Translations under genes and position numbers: made by a program | Assembly: GCA_964442965.1 (NCBI GenBank) | Contig: CAYUBE010000002.1 | Span: forward strand, 1-63,682 | Direction of reading: 5' to 3' | From: CAJAQL01 sp964442965 | GTDB taxonomy: Bacteria; Patescibacteriota; Minisyncoccia; UBA6257; 2-01-FULL-56-20 | Length of the DNA: 63,682 nucleotides | In this document: piece by piece, positions 41,986-50,529 of the stretch | How positions within the stretch are numbered: position 1 is the stretch's first letter | Layout of the letters: each line of letters begins with the position of its first letter | The notes under the pieces: model-generated | What the model was told of the DNA's origin: nothing | The model's input: the letters and a program-made list of their open reading frames with translations, nothing else | Databases searched by the model: none

Positions 41986-42014
41986 TTGTCATGAAGCGAT
42001 ATTCGTATTATAAT
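41986..42014 (+). promoter_or_regulatory. rnpB promoter
   Basis: TTGTCA, 17 nt, TATAAT. Transcription would start near 42021, at the 5' end of the RNA. Confidence 0.85.
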
Positions 42015-42021
42015 GGAAATC

Positions 42022-42448
42022 GGCAATTCAGGCGATTACTCTTCTCGCTTTCGGGCAGGGAGAGAGGAAAGTCCGGACACTCGTCCCGCTTAGCGGGACA
42101 AAGATACAGGCTAACAGCCTGCCGTCGTAAGATGAGAGGTGCGAGCAGTGACGCCGAACATCGAAAGGTGTGAGGCGCCCTTCATAGCTTTAGCGAAGAA
42201 GGGCGAACTCTGCCATAACATTATCCCACTCCGCTCCTGATCGGAGCTTCGCGGGACACGCAAAAAAGCAGAGGTGAAACGGCAAAATCCTTATCGAGTG
42301 CAAGGCCGTGTCCTGCGTAGCTCCGCAAGGAGTGAAGCAGGAAGTGCCGCTAGAACCTGCGAGCAATCAAAGGTCCAGATAAATGACCGCCTCTGTGTTC
42401 CGCGAGAGCGAAACACAGAGACAGAATCCGGCTTATCGAATTACCAAT
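42022..42448 (+). ncRNA. rnpB: RNase P RNA (bacterial type A)
   Basis: The catalytic RNA of RNase P. The universal blocks GAGGAAAGTCCGGAC (about 42071) and ACAGAATCCGGCTTATCG (42421) are present, as is the GAAACGGCAAAATCC-type core. GGCAATTC at the 5' end pairs with GAATTACC at the 3' end to form P1. Hairpin insertions such as TCCCGCTTAGCGGGA are peripheral. It has its own promoter and terminator. Confidence 0.95.
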
Positions 42449-42482
42449 CAAAACCCCCGCAAAAGCGGGGATTTTGATTTTC
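42446..42482 (+). terminator. rnpB terminator
   Basis: 15-bp stem AATCAAAACCCCCGC with loop AAAA and its complement, then TTT. It can act in both directions, also for the convergent glycosylase gene. Confidence 0.9.
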
Positions 42483-42506
42483 GGGTTGAGCGTTCCATAT
42501 GGGAGG

Positions 42507-43130
42507 CTATTTTTTCTTGGTTGCGTCCGCTACCCGCCAGAGATACCACGCGGCGGCGGTGCGGTAGGGATGCCAGCGCTCGCCGTGCGCGAGGATTTCT
42601 TTCGGTGTCGGTAAGTCCGATTTTTTGTAAGCATGGCGGAATCCGTTGCGGATGCCGAAATCGTCCGCTGGCAAAACGTTCGGCCGCCCGAGTTGGAAGA
42701 TCAAAAGCATCTCGACCGTCCAGCGCCCGACGCCGCGGACCTGCGTCAGCCGCTCAATGATCTCGCCATCGGATAGTTTCACGATCTGCCGCGATGTCGG
42801 AACAATGCCAGCTATAGTTTTTGCCGCAATGTCGCGGATTGCGGCAATCTTTGCATGCGAAAATCCGCAGGCGCGGATTTGTTTATCGGTCACGCGTGAA
42901 AGATCTTCCGGATGGGGGAATCGCCGGCCGGGAAACAATTTTTTGAAACGAGCGAGAATGGTATTCGCCGCCGTGCCGTTCAGTTGCTGGTGCGCCACTG
43001 CCTGCACGAGCGATTCGAAAGGCGACCGGCGCGTTTCCGGCACCAGTTCGTATGAGCCGACCTCGCGGATGATCCGCCGCATAACAGGATCGACGCTCGA
43101 AAGATGCTTACGTGCTTTTGTATTCCTCAT
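42507..43130 (-). CDS. DNA-3-methyladenine glycosylase II (AlkA-like)
   Basis: The 207-residue base-excision enzyme has the HhH-GPD fold: ESLVQAVAHQQLNGTAANTI, then the hairpin LTQVRGVGRWTVEMLLIFQL and the catalytic Asp in NVLPADDFGIRNG. It lacks the N-terminal TBP-like domain of E. coli AlkA, like other short homologues. On the minus strand TATAAT (43138-43143) ends 7 nt before the ATG, predicting a leaderless mRNA. Confidence 0.9.
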   Translation of the reverse strand: MRNTKARKHLSSVDPVMRRIIREVGSYELVPETRRSPFESLVQAVAHQQLNGTAANTILARFKKLFPGRRFPHPEDLSRVTDKQIRACGFSHAKIAAIRDIAAKTIAGIVPTSRQIVKLSDGEIIERLTQVRGVGRWTVEMLLIFQLGRPNVLPADDFGIRNGFRHAYKKSDLPTPKEILAHGERWHPYRTAAAWYLWRVADATKKK

Positions 43131-43275
43131 GGTGTTTATTATAACCCAGAAAAGAGAGCCTTCTCTGCGTCCTGCGGGCTTACCAGAGAGTTCTTGTGTT
43201 GGGCGTTATAAGAACTATGATTGTGGAAAGGTCGATCGTATTTTATTAATTAATAAACTAATTACAATTTTATCT

Positions 43276-43647
43276 ATGGATATTTCCGCCATCATTGCTC
43301 AGGTTTTGGGAATTCTCTTTGTTCTGGTCGGCCTCTCGATGATTTTCAATAGTAAAGCTGCCGCTAGCGCCATAGAAGAGTCGGTTCAGAATAAGGGTAT
43401 CTTGTGGCTGTGGGGATTTCTCGCCGTATTGATCGGTGCCGTGGTGGTCGTGCTCAATAACGCGTGGACCTCCGGCCTGCCGCTCCTTATCACCATTCTC
43501 GGATGGATCGCTCTTGTGAAAGGGGTGTTCATCCTTTCATGTCCCAAGGCCGCCGTCTCACTCTATAAAAGATTCAACAAGAGCGGCACACTCATGCTTT
43601 GTGGGATAATTGCGCTTGTCTTTGGTTTAATACTGCTTTATTGGTAA
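43276..43647 (+). CDS. Small integral membrane protein
   Basis: The 123-residue protein has four hydrophobic helices in two similar halves (MDISAIIAQVLGILFVLVGL..., then SGLPLLITILGWIALVKGVF, and LMLCGIIALVFGLILLYW). It has no known motif; the pattern resembles small DUF families of Patescibacteria. The start was set at 43276; a longer in-frame reading from 42646 lies antisense to the glycosylase. A terminator follows at 43665. Confidence 0.75.
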   Translation: MDISAIIAQVLGILFVLVGLSMIFNSKAAASAIEESVQNKGILWLWGFLAVLIGAVVVVLNNAWTSGLPLLITILGWIALVKGVFILSCPKAAVSLYKRFNKSGTLMLCGIIALVFGLILLYW

Positions 43648-43664
43648 TCCATATTCGTCAAAAA

Positions 43665-43692
43665 AACGGCTTCGAGGGCGGAGCTGTTTTTT
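43665..43692 (+). terminator. Terminator of the 43276 gene
   Basis: Stem AACGGCT/AGCTGTT (one G-T pair), then six T. Confidence 0.75.
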
Positions 43693-43698
43693 GGTACA

Positions 43699-43722
43699 CC
43701 TCCACGCACTAAAGCGTGGGGG
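43699..43722. repeat. Possible IS200/IS605-type end hairpin (solo)
   Basis: CCTCCACGC, loop ACTAAA, GCGTGGGGG resembles the subterminal hairpin of IS200/IS605 elements. No transposase or TnpB gene is attached. Confidence 0.4.
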
Positions 43723-43808
43723 ATTCATCGTGTCGAGGGTTCCAGTTCATTTTACGCAACACCTTTTTTTATCGTGTAGTATCGGATGTGGTATAATAAA
43801 ATAAAACC

Positions 43809-45161
43809 ATGTCCCCAAAATTAAAGATAACGCTTATCGTGATCATTGCGGTAATTATTGCGGGAGCGGGAAGCATCTTGCTCTATCGGTTTTTTTCCGC
43901 ACCTTCTTCAGATGGCCAGGCGGTCCACGGGAGTGCGCCGATTTCGCCCCAGCAGGAAGTGAATGCGCTCACTATTTACGACTGGTGGACCTCTCCTTCG
44001 GAATCGACGGCCATCACCGCCCTCGTCGGAGTTTTTGAAGCGCAATATCCGAACGTTGCGGTGATCGCGGCTCCCGTGACTGGTGGGGCGGGGTTTAACA
44101 TGATACCGATTGTCCAGTCGCTCGTGGCCGCAGGACAGGCACCCGATGCATTTCAGATGCATGCCGGCTATGAAGCGCGTCCCTACTTTGATGCGGGGCT
44201 TTTGAGTCAGATCGATGACATTTGGGATTCACAAGGATTGAAGCAGGTCATGCCATCTATTATTCAGCAGATGTGCCAGTTTGACGGCCATTTCTATTCT
44301 GTCCCGGTGGACGTTCACCGAAGTAATGTCATTTGGTATAACAAGGTTGTTCTCGACAAATATCATATCGATCCCGCGACTCTTACGACGTGGAACGCTC
44401 TTTTTGCCGCCGCGGCGAAACTACAGGCGAACGGCATGCCGGCACCGATTCAGATGGGCGAATCGTGGACGGCAGCTCAGGTTTTCGAAACAATCGTAGC
44501 CGGAGAAGGAAGTGACTTCTATCAGGATTGGATTAACGGAAAAGTAACGTCGCCGAGCGATCCGAAGTTAGTTGATGCTCTGCAGACATTCAAAAAATAT
44601 TTATCCTATACCAATCAGGATTCTGGAACTGTAACGTGGAACACTGCGGTCGATAGGGTGGTGCAGGGGCAGGGAGCGTTTAATTTGATGGGCGACTGGG
44701 CCGATGGAGAATTCAAGCTGACAGGTATGAAATATGGCCAGGGATACGGGGATATCATTGCTCCGGGCACGCAAGGGATGTATGGCATGGTGATGGATAC
44801 GTTCCAACATCCGGAAGGAACATCCCATCCGACCAATTCTGACCGTTGGTTGGAGGTCGTTGCATCGCGCGCGGGACAGGATGCATTCAATCCTCCGAAA
44901 GGGTCTATTTCTCCTCGGAGCGATTCGGATGCTACGAAATATGACGCTTATCAGCAATCGGCTATGATGGACTTTAAATCCGCTGCCCATTATTTTCCGA
45001 GCGTCGCAAACGGCAGCGGCGCACCGCAGAGTTTCGAACTGCCCTTCATTACGATCATGGGAAACTTTGTCGCCGATCGCAACATTACTGAAGCCGCAGA
45101 TGCCATCACGAGCACAACGCTCAAGGTTCTGCCAGACTATAACAGAGTATGGTCGTTGTAG
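43809..45161 (+). CDS. Extracellular sugar-binding protein (family 1)
   Basis: The 450-residue protein has an N-terminal membrane anchor (about 7-27) and a periplasmic-type binding fold: LTIYDWWTSPSESTAITALVG, GQAPDAFQMHAGYE, IWYNKVVLDKYHIDPATLTTW and GAFNLMGDWADGEF, as in glucose/sugar-binding proteins. No permease or ATPase gene is near. Instead it is 16 nt upstream of a histidine kinase, so it probably serves as a sensor input. An extended -10 (TGGTATAAT) ends 11 nt before the ATG. Confidence 0.92.
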   Translation: MSPKLKITLIVIIAVIIAGAGSILLYRFFSAPSSDGQAVHGSAPISPQQEVNALTIYDWWTSPSESTAITALVGVFEAQYPNVAVIAAPVTGGAGFNMIPIVQSLVAAGQAPDAFQMHAGYEARPYFDAGLLSQIDDIWDSQGLKQVMPSIIQQMCQFDGHFYSVPVDVHRSNVIWYNKVVLDKYHIDPATLTTWNALFAAAAKLQANGMPAPIQMGESWTAAQVFETIVAGEGSDFYQDWINGKVTSPSDPKLVDALQTFKKYLSYTNQDSGTVTWNTAVDRVVQGQGAFNLMGDWADGEFKLTGMKYGQGYGDIIAPGTQGMYGMVMDTFQHPEGTSHPTNSDRWLEVVASRAGQDAFNPPKGSISPRSDSDATKYDAYQQSAMMDFKSAAHYFPSVANGSGAPQSFELPFITIMGNFVADRNITEAADAITSTTLKVLPDYNRVWSL

Positions 45162-45177
45162 GAATTGACCTCTTCCT

Positions 45178-47037
45178 GTGAACATAAGATCATCATTGCT
45201 GGCATCGTTTTCGGTCATTATCGTCATTTTGGTTCTTGTGGGCGCGTTGCTCATGGTGCTTCAAAACAGCATCGAGCAGGAATATGAGATGATTGCGACG
45301 GATACCATGAGCGAATATCAACTTGGCGAGGGAGCGTCACAGCTCATCTCGACGTATACTTCCTTGCTACAGAATATCAACGATCCTTCGTTATCAGCCC
45401 AGTATCAAAACAACCTTGACGCGATCAATGTGGCTGCCTCAAATCTGGATGGAACGACGCTCTCAAGCGCAAGTGCCACCATTTATCAGCGCCTACGGAG
45501 CGAGATAGCCTTGCTTGAAGGATATATCGCGCATGGTGTGGCGAATGCTAAGCAGGGAGATTTTTCCCAAAGTGCGAATATTTTTGAGCAGGTAGATAAC
45601 GCCAACAATAGCATTCAGCAGGACACGGCAAGCCTCATCGTTTCGGATGTGGGCGGCATGGAGGAGACCCAGGGAAGCGTCAATACGACGGAAGCCCTGG
45701 AAAGGACCATAGGAATTATGATGATCATTATCGTGATCGGGGGCATCATTTTGCTTGCATTTCTTCTTTCAAACCGCCTCAGCCGTCCCATCATACGCCT
45801 TGCCGGCATCGCAGAAACCATTTCCGAGGGAGGATCCCTTGCGGCGCGCGTGGACGAAAAGCTCATGCACATGAAAAACGAGGTGGGAAGTCTGGCGCGG
45901 TCGTTTAACCACATGGTGCTGGATGTCGAAAAACGGGTTGATGATCGTACCAGGGAACTTCAGCAGGAACGAGCCCGGCTCTTGGCATCCATCAACAGTT
46001 TGCCGCTCGGTTTTCTTTTGCTCGATACTGCCGGAGTTGTCCTGATTGCGAATTCCGTAGCCAAGGAGAATTTTACCGGGCAGGATCTTACTTTGGCGTC
46101 GATCGGAAATCTTTTTGTTCCTGCTATGGACGCCACGGCTTTCAACGATCTGATGGCAAAGAAGCAGAGCTATGAGCTTCAGGAAGCTCAACTAGGAGAA
46201 AAATCATTCCGTATCATGGCGACCCCTGTTCTTCTTTCTGGATCTGACGAAAAAGACAGCCTCATAGGATCTGTCATGCTGATGGAAGATATTACCCAAG
46301 AAAAAATGCTTGAACGGTCGAAGAACACGTTCCTCGCCATTGCTGCCCATGAAATGAGAACGCCGCTCACAGTCATCAGGGGGGAGGCTGAACTAATGTT
46401 CGATGAACCGTCGGTTGGCTTGGACACCGGGTTGAAAGCGCAGATCGGCAGCATTCTTAACAGCGCAGTCCGCCTGCTGAGTATTGTGAACGATTTTCTC
46501 GATGTTCAAAATCTTGAAGGGGGCAGGGTTTCCCTGAATATCGAACCTGTCGACGCTGCGGGATTGATGAAAGATGTAATCCGCGATCTCTCAGTTCTTG
46601 CTGAGAAAAAAGGACTGACCATTACGCTCGATACCTCGCATGATCCCGAAGGGTTCATCCTCAATGTCGACAAGGGCCGTCTCCAGCAGATATATGTCAA
46701 CCTCATTAGTAATGCGATTCATTATACCGAGCATGGAGGAGTGGCCGTTTTCCTGAAAAAAGAGAGCAAGGTCATCAAGATCACCTTCGAGGATACGGGC
46801 ATTGGCATCGATGCAGAAGAGCAGCAGAGGCTGTTTCGAAAGTTTGAAACCGGGCGGGCATTTATTCAAAGCAGGGAATACGGCAGCGGCTTAGGGCTCT
46901 ATATTTCGCGTTTTCTCGCGCACCTTATGGGAGGTGATATTGTACTTGAAAGAAGTGAGCCGGGAAAAGGCAGTGTTTTTTGCCTGACCCTTCCGCTCAC
47001 CGGCCTACCACGAGGCCTTGGTTTGAAAAAGCCATAA
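45178..47037 (+). CDS. Sensor histidine kinase with HAMP and PAS domains
   Basis: The 619-residue protein has TM1 (about 9-27), a helical sensor domain (about 30-172), TM2 (about 175-197), HAMP (198-250), a PAS-like domain (about 265-380), HisKA with the phospho-accepting His in IAAHEMRTPLTVIRGE (about 392) and HATPase_c (NLISNAIHYTEHGG, DTGIGIDAEE, GSGLGLYISRFL). The GTG start directly follows the sugar-binding protein gene. The helical extracellular part could dock the binding protein, as in ChvE/VirA-type sensing (inference). Confidence 0.92.
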   Translation: MNIRSSLLASFSVIIVILVLVGALLMVLQNSIEQEYEMIATDTMSEYQLGEGASQLISTYTSLLQNINDPSLSAQYQNNLDAINVAASNLDGTTLSSASATIYQRLRSEIALLEGYIAHGVANAKQGDFSQSANIFEQVDNANNSIQQDTASLIVSDVGGMEETQGSVNTTEALERTIGIMMIIIVIGGIILLAFLLSNRLSRPIIRLAGIAETISEGGSLAARVDEKLMHMKNEVGSLARSFNHMVLDVEKRVDDRTRELQQERARLLASINSLPLGFLLLDTAGVVLIANSVAKENFTGQDLTLASIGNLFVPAMDATAFNDLMAKKQSYELQEAQLGEKSFRIMATPVLLSGSDEKDSLIGSVMLMEDITQEKMLERSKNTFLAIAAHEMRTPLTVIRGEAELMFDEPSVGLDTGLKAQIGSILNSAVRLLSIVNDFLDVQNLEGGRVSLNIEPVDAAGLMKDVIRDLSVLAEKKGLTITLDTSHDPEGFILNVDKGRLQQIYVNLISNAIHYTEHGGVAVFLKKESKVIKITFEDTGIGIDAEEQQRLFRKFETGRAFIQSREYGSGLGLYISRFLAHLMGGDIVLERSEPGKGSVFCLTLPLTGLPRGLGLKKP

Positions 47038-47064
47038 AGATAGAGAGTGTGATATACTATACCT

Positions 47065-47469
47065 ATGGATATCAACCAAAAGCCCGCACTCATTCTTTTA
47101 GTCGACGACGAGGCCGATATACTTTCGATTTATAAGGCAAAATTGGATAAGGTTGGTTTTCGCGTTATAACTGCGTCGGATGGCGCGCAGGCAGTCCAGA
47201 TGGCGATCGACCAGCATCCCGATCTTATCCTGATGGACATGAAGATGCCCGTGATGGATGGCATCACGGCACAATCAAAATTAGAAGAAAATCCCGTAAC
47301 CAAAGACATCAAGGTGGTATTTCTTACGGCCTTCAGCGATCCGATGAATCCGGAGATTGACGAACGGTCGGCCAAGGAAAACGGCGCGTTCGATTTTATT
47401 AAGAAGGGTATCGGCCTTGATGAGCTCGTCGAGAAGGTTCGGGGATATTTGAACATGCCGAATGCGTAG
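47065..47469 (+). CDS. Response regulator, receiver domain only
   Basis: The 134-residue CheY-like protein has ILLVDDEADILS (acid pocket), LILMDMKMPVMDG (phospho-Asp), VFLTAFSD (Thr switch) and DFIKKGIG (Lys). There is no output domain, so it must act by protein contact or feed another regulator. It lies 27 nt after the kinase, with an extra TGATATACT box ending 6 nt before its ATG that would give a separate leaderless transcript. Confidence 0.92.
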   Translation: MDINQKPALILLVDDEADILSIYKAKLDKVGFRVITASDGAQAVQMAIDQHPDLILMDMKMPVMDGITAQSKLEENPVTKDIKVVFLTAFSDPMNPEIDERSAKENGAFDFIKKGIGLDELVEKVRGYLNMPNA

Positions 47470-47490
47470 ATTTTTTGATATACTACCCAC

Positions 47491-47778
47491 ATGGTTAAAC
47501 TTATTGGAAATTACATCTGGCGCGGAGGAGAAAAAGTCGGTTGGATCGACGGGAATCATGTGCGCGACTATGAGGGCAAGCGGCTCGGTTATTTTCAGGA
47601 TAAATATGTGTACAACATGGATGGCCGCAAGATCGCGTACATAGAAGAGGATTATTTGATTTCCGAGGGATCCGGTACGGAGGCAAAAATACGTCTTGAT
47701 CAGGTTGCTGAGAACGTTCAAGGCGGCGTACTTCCGGAGATTGGCAAATGTGCGGTATATGTGTTGTTGGGAGATTAA
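47491..47778 (+). CDS. 4-fold beta flower-like small protein
   Basis: The 95-residue protein has repeated hairpin units: YIWRGGEKVGWIDGNHVRDY, EGKRLGYFQDKYVYNM and DGRKIAYIEEDYLIS, the pattern of beta-flower domains that I recall from small bacterial proteins. It is soluble with no catalytic motif. TGATATACT (47476-47484) ends 6 nt before the ATG. The proximity to the two-component genes may be coincidental. Confidence 0.7.
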   Translation: MVKLIGNYIWRGGEKVGWIDGNHVRDYEGKRLGYFQDKYVYNMDGRKIAYIEEDYLISEGSGTEAKIRLDQVAENVQGGVLPEIGKCAVYVLLGD

Positions 47779-47915
47779 TCTTGGTGTTTTATGGCATTTG
47801 GGTCGTTCCGAGCTTTGCGAGGAATCTTTTCGGCTGCTATAAAACTACAAAACCAGTTTTCAAGGGATGTCCCACAGAGCTCGACATGACCAAGCAAGGA
47901 CATTAAACTTCTTCC
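47779..47915. repeat. Gap with dispersed repeat fragments before uvrC
   Basis: GTCGTTCCGAGCTTTGCGAG followed by GAATCT resembles, inverted, the repeat fragment at 35068-35120. No gene or clear promoter is seen. Confidence 0.4.
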
Positions 47916-49127
47916 GTGAACTCTTCCGATTACAAACGGCTTCCGGAAACGCCCGGCGTCTATTTAATGAAAGACGCCGCAGGCAAGATTCTCTATGTCG
48001 GCAAAGCGGGAAATCTGCGCCGGCGGGTTTCGAGTTACTTTGAAAGACCTCACGATGTTCGTATCCAGACGCTGGTTGCCCGGATTGCAAACATTGATCA
48101 TCGTGAAACTGACACCGCGATCGAGGCGCTTATTCTGGAAGCGAAGCTGATTCGGAAACTTTCACCGCCGTTTAATATCAAAGAAAAAGACGACAAAAGC
48201 TTTCTTTCTATGGAGATTACCAACGAAAAGTTTCCGCGTGTTTTACTTGTGCGAGGGAAAGATATTACCGACGAAAAGATGGAACGATTCGGACCGTTCA
48301 CGTCGGCCTCGAGCGCGCGCGAAGCGTTGAAAATTCTCCGAAGAATATTTCCATGGAGTACGCATGACCCGGACCGGATCGGAAGCTTCAAGCGGCCGTG
48401 TTTCGATTACGAGATCGGACTGTGTCCTGGAACCTGCGTCGGCAGGATCTCTCGCGCGGATTATATGAAGAACATCAATCATCTCAAGCTTTTTCTCGAG
48501 GGAAAAAAAGCGCGGGTCGTAACAACACTTGAAAAAGAAATGACGACGGCAAGTAAAAAACTGGAATTCGAGAAGGCGGGAAGGTTGCGCGGGCAGATTT
48601 TCGCGTTAAAACATATCGAGGATACAGCATTCATTTCTGACTCCGAGATGGTTATGCCGAAGGCAGGAGAGTTTTCTGTTCGACCGTTCCGCATCGAGGG
48701 TTACGACATCTCGAACATTTCCGGAACCTCGGCGGTCGGTTCCATGGTTGTTTTTGAGAATGGTAAACCAAATAAAGATGAGTATCGCAAATTCAAAATC
48801 CGCACGGTCATCGGTTCGAACGATGTTGCGATGCTTACCGAAGTCCTGGAGCGACGTTTCAAACACGTCAATTGGCCACTGCCGAATCTGATCCTGATCG
48901 ACGGGGGATTACCACAAACGAATGCAGCTTATCGCGCTATGCGCGCCGCCGGTCTTAAAATCCCGCTCGTGGGGCTCGCGAAGGGTCCGGAGCGGAAACG
49001 GAATGATATCGTGGGTACCGCGCCGAAAAATGTGAGCTTGCAAACGCTGATCCAGGTCCGCGACGAAGCGCACCGTTTCGCGATCAGTTACCACAAAGCC
49101 TTGAGAAGAATAAAAACGTTTGAATAA
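47916..49127 (+). CDS. uvrC: UvrC-type excinuclease subunit, short form
   Basis: The 403-residue protein has the GIY-YIG nuclease (PETPGVYLMKDAAGKILYVG, about 9-30), the Cys block FDYEIGLCPGTCVGRIS, a UVR motif and the RNase H-like second nuclease (IEGYDISNISGT, LILIDGGLPQ). It stops at HKALRRIKTFE, without the C-terminal (HhH)2 domain, so it is about 200 residues shorter than E. coli UvrC; such short forms are seen in CPR. Start is GTG at 47916. Confidence 0.9.
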   Translation: MNSSDYKRLPETPGVYLMKDAAGKILYVGKAGNLRRRVSSYFERPHDVRIQTLVARIANIDHRETDTAIEALILEAKLIRKLSPPFNIKEKDDKSFLSMEITNEKFPRVLLVRGKDITDEKMERFGPFTSASSAREALKILRRIFPWSTHDPDRIGSFKRPCFDYEIGLCPGTCVGRISRADYMKNINHLKLFLEGKKARVVTTLEKEMTTASKKLEFEKAGRLRGQIFALKHIEDTAFISDSEMVMPKAGEFSVRPFRIEGYDISNISGTSAVGSMVVFENGKPNKDEYRKFKIRTVIGSNDVAMLTEVLERRFKHVNWPLPNLILIDGGLPQTNAAYRAMRAAGLKIPLVGLAKGPERKRNDIVGTAPKNVSLQTLIQVRDEAHRFAISYHKALRRIKTFE

Positions 49128-49128
49128 T

Positions 49129-49722
49129 ATGAACTACGACGATTTGGTAGAAATCCTGAATTCCGGCGGAGCCGGCGTCCTTCCAACTGATACGCTTTAT
49201 GGCATTGTTGGTTTCGCATTAATGCCGGAGACGGTGAGAAGAATCTATCGTTTACGGAAGAGGAATTCCAAAAAGCCGATGATCGTTCTCGTTGCGTCGG
49301 TTGATGACCTCAAAAAATTCGGCATTACTGTTGATGCGCGAACAAGAAAGATTCTCTCGGAAGTTTGGCCCGGAAAGGTGAGTATTGTTTTGCCGATCGC
49401 GTCAGGCAAGAAATCAACACTCAAAAAATTTAGGTATCTCCATCGGGGTACGGGAGCGCTCGCATTCCGTGTTCCAAAATCAGCATGGCTTCGTGACTTA
49501 CTGCAGGAAACAGGGCCGCTCGTTGCGCCGAGTGCAAATTTCGAAGGCGAACCGCCGGCGTTGACTATTCCCGCCGCGAAAAAATATTTCGGAAAGAGCG
49601 TTGATTTTTATGCCGACGCCGGGAAGCTCGTTTCAAAGCCATCCACACTGATCAAAATAGAAAAGGGGAGGGTGATCGTTTTGCGTGAAGGTGCCGTAAG
49701 AATATCAAAGCATTTCATATAG
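49129..49722 (+). CDS. tsaC: Threonylcarbamoyl-AMP synthase TsaC/Sua5
   Basis: This enzyme makes the activated intermediate of the t6A37 tRNA modification from Thr, bicarbonate and ATP. The 197-residue YrdC-fold protein has GVLPTDTLYGIVGFA, RLRKRNSKKPMIVLV, VWPGKVSIVLP and PLVAPSANFEGEPPALT. The ATG lies 1 nt after the uvrC stop. Its TAG stop lies inside the GGCTCATTC palindrome copy 2. Confidence 0.93.
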   Translation: MNYDDLVEILNSGGAGVLPTDTLYGIVGFALMPETVRRIYRLRKRNSKKPMIVLVASVDDLKKFGITVDARTRKILSEVWPGKVSIVLPIASGKKSTLKKFRYLHRGTGALAFRVPKSAWLRDLLQETGPLVAPSANFEGEPPALTIPAAKKYFGKSVDFYADAGKLVSKPSTLIKIEKGRVIVLREGAVRISKHFI

Positions 49723-49748
49723 GCTCATTCGGTAGGATGGGCCTATAT
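49717..49748. repeat. GGCTCATTC palindrome, copy 2
   Basis: 14-bp arms ATATAGGCTCATTC and GGATGGGCCTATAT (two G-T pairs) with loop GGTA. It includes the tsaC stop codon. Confidence 0.8.
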
Positions 49749-49802
49749 GAGCGCGTGGAGACGCATGGGCACGGAAGCAAATCTTGTTCTATAATGGAAG
49801 AT

Positions 49803-50291
49803 ATGGATAACGAACCAGTGATCATACCTCAACCGCCGCAGCCGCCAGCGCAGGCAATTTGCCCTATGTGCCATGAGCCGATCTCGCCGGACTATTACAT
49901 TTGGCAGCGAAATCACAAAGGAGAGTCAGCTTCTTTGTGGTTGAGCGAACCAAATGCAAAAAACATTGAAAATGTTTTTTATTTTTGTCCGAACTGCGGG
50001 ACGAAGCTGGCCGGCGGTAAGCCGCTTTCGACATCCTTTTTGACCCAGCTTTGGATATATCTTTTCAGTATCATCCTGCCGGCAATGGCTTTTTTGGGAA
50101 TTAAATATTGGCCCGGCGTGCAGTATTTGCGATCGCCAGATTGGGAAAAGAAACAGATCGGCATTGTTGCGATTATCCTGATGGCAGCGAGTACCATCGC
50201 CCTCGCATGGTGGGGTATAGTCTGGTTCGAGGGTTTTGTGTCGGCTTCAACGGGCGGACTCATGGGCGGTATGGGCAACCTCGGTGTTTGA
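49803..50291 (+). CDS. Zinc-ribbon membrane protein
   Basis: The 162-residue protein has a Pro-rich start, a split zinc ribbon (CPMCHEP and CPNCGTK, residues about 20 and 62) and two membrane helices (about 85-103 and 120-140). Proteins with this design are common in Patescibacteria, with no assigned role. TATAAT (49790-49795) ends 7 nt before the ATG at 49803, which decides the start over upstream in-frame ATGs. Confidence 0.78.
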   Translation: MDNEPVIIPQPPQPPAQAICPMCHEPISPDYYIWQRNHKGESASLWLSEPNAKNIENVFYFCPNCGTKLAGGKPLSTSFLTQLWIYLFSIILPAMAFLGIKYWPGVQYLRSPDWEKKQIGIVAIILMAASTIALAWWGIVWFEGFVSASTGGLMGGMGNLGV

Positions 50292-50320
50292 TTGACATTA
50301 TCCGACCGGTCGGCTATCAT
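50292..50320 (+). promoter_or_regulatory. Promoter of rplJ-rplL
   Basis: TTGACA, 17 nt, TATCAT. The spacer holds the palindrome CCGACCGGTCGG. The start site near 50327 gives a leader of about 200 nt. Confidence 0.85.
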
Positions 50321-50326
50321 GAAGCC

Positions 50327-50490
50327 ACTTCCAAAGACCGCAGGCGTCCAAGAAATCCGTTTCGAAAATAGCCTATTCCTGAAGTAGTTTATTTTCGAAA
50401 CAGATTCTAAAAAGGAGTAGGCCCTGCCGAGGAGATTCAGTCCCGCAATTGTGGGGTTAGAACGAGCTTTGGAGAAAAGGTCGTTTTTTT
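50327..50490 (+). promoter_or_regulatory. L10 leader RNA with attenuator
   Basis: An outer stem GTTTCGAAAATA (50359-50370)/TATTTTCGAAAC (50390-50401) is followed by AGGCCCTGCCGAGGAG, resembling known L10 leaders, and a terminator hairpin ACGAGCTTT/AAAGGTCGT with seven T (50462-50490). Binding of the L10-L12 complex to such leaders represses their synthesis in other bacteria. Confidence 0.65.
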
Positions 50491-50512
50491 ATTGAGATCG
50501 TATCTCGATAAA
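50491..50512. repeat. REP palindrome copy in the rplJ leader
   Basis: ATTGAGAT CGT ATCTCGATAAAT, a slightly degenerate copy of the RAYT-associated REP, placed between the attenuator and the rplJ start. Confidence 0.8.
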
Positions 50513-50529
50513 TTAAAGATTAAATTACT

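Noticed and set aside
42507..43275. Long N-terminal extension of the 43276 membrane protein
   Set aside because: The extension is antisense to the AlkA-like gene and adds no membrane or domain feature; the ATG at 43276 gives a sensible small membrane protein.
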